The notes under the pieces are model-generated. The model saw nothing but the letters and a program-made list of their open reading frames with translations. It did no database searches and was not told where the DNA came from. This document shows, one piece after another, positions 13,166-13,237 of a stretch of 13,237 nucleotides of DNA. The stretch spans positions 1-13,237 of the forward strand of contig CAMHMW010000038.1 in the NCBI GenBank assembly GCA_946186335.1, in the 5' to 3' direction. The position numbers and the translations under genes were made by a program. This stretch comes from an uncultured Candidatus Melainabacteria bacterium. Lineage in GTDB: Bacteria; Cyanobacteriota; Vampirovibrionia; Gastranaerophilales; Gastranaerophilaceae. The first letter of the stretch is position 1. Every line of letters starts with the position of its first letter.

Positions 13166-13237
13166 ATGAAATTTCCGGATTTAAGAAAATATTTTTTTGC
13201 AAATATCGTTGCATTATGGTCATATTGCTTTATTTTC
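13166..13237 (+). CDS. N-terminus of a possible membrane protein (cut by window end)
   Basis: An open frame of 24 codons from the ATG at 13166 runs off the window. The protein begins MKFPDLRKYF and then becomes hydrophobic (FFANIVALWSYCFIF), which could be the first membrane helix or a signal anchor. It is divergent from the accessory gene at 12206-13129, with 36 bases between the two start codons. Too little is present to name a family. Confidence 0.5.
   Translation, partial: MKFPDLRKYFFANIVALWSYCFIF

Noticed and set aside
1..13237. CRISPR array, tRNA or rRNA gene, insertion sequence
   Set aside because: No spaced direct repeats, no cloverleaf-like segment in the gaps, and no transposase reading frame or terminal inverted repeats were found.

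Overview
The window is AT-rich bacterial DNA with dense gene packing, conventional AGGAG-type ribosome sites and several extended -10 promoters. The housekeeping mix (SHMT, NagZ, a WecA/TagO-type transferase, ComF, a complete dTDP-L-rhamnose operon), the lineage-style hypothetical proteins and the dispersed hairpin repeats suggest an uncultured gut-type bacterium. My best guess is Candidatus Gastranaerophilales (Melainabacteria). This rests on the look of the proteins, not on a search, and should be held loosely.

Layout. Bases 1-249 are non-coding: a chain of inverted repeats, the tail of a dispersed repeat, and a terminator. Bases 250-6066 are all on the minus strand. Read in transcription order they hold a secreted alpha/beta hydrolase, an unknown 198-aa protein and NagZ (almost no spacing between them), then glyA with its own promoter, a WecA/TagO-type sugar-phosphate transferase, and a small glycine-rich membrane protein with a consensus promoter and a long leader. 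Bases 6067-6259 are a divergent promoter region. Bases 6260-8882 are on the plus strand: comF, a small unknown gene, and a family 2 glycosyltransferase with an unusual N-terminal half. Bases 8871-12135 are on the minus strand: the rhamnose operon in transcription order rfbC-rfbB-rfbD-rfbA. A strong terminator separates it from an accessory gene at 12206-13129, which has a toxin- or phage-like look. The window ends in the first 24 codons of a divergent plus-strand gene.

How the genes work together. RfbA, B, C and D make dTDP-L-rhamnose. The WecA/TagO-type enzyme loads the first sugar phosphate onto undecaprenyl phosphate, and the GT2 enzyme could extend a surface glycan. NagZ and the secreted hydrolase suggest envelope turnover. 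SHMT and ComF are general metabolism or DNA-uptake functions.

Main points for a second look: the WecA/TagO-type gene has an ideal ribosome site but no ATG, GTG or TTG start (apparent AUA). Three genes have an extended -10 box placed so that transcription should begin at or within one base of the start codon (leaderless mRNAs). The GT2 protein carries three FN3-like repeats at its N-terminus. The 307-aa gene combines a H/HE/NN-GR domain, a tandem repeat and a phage-like C-terminal motif.
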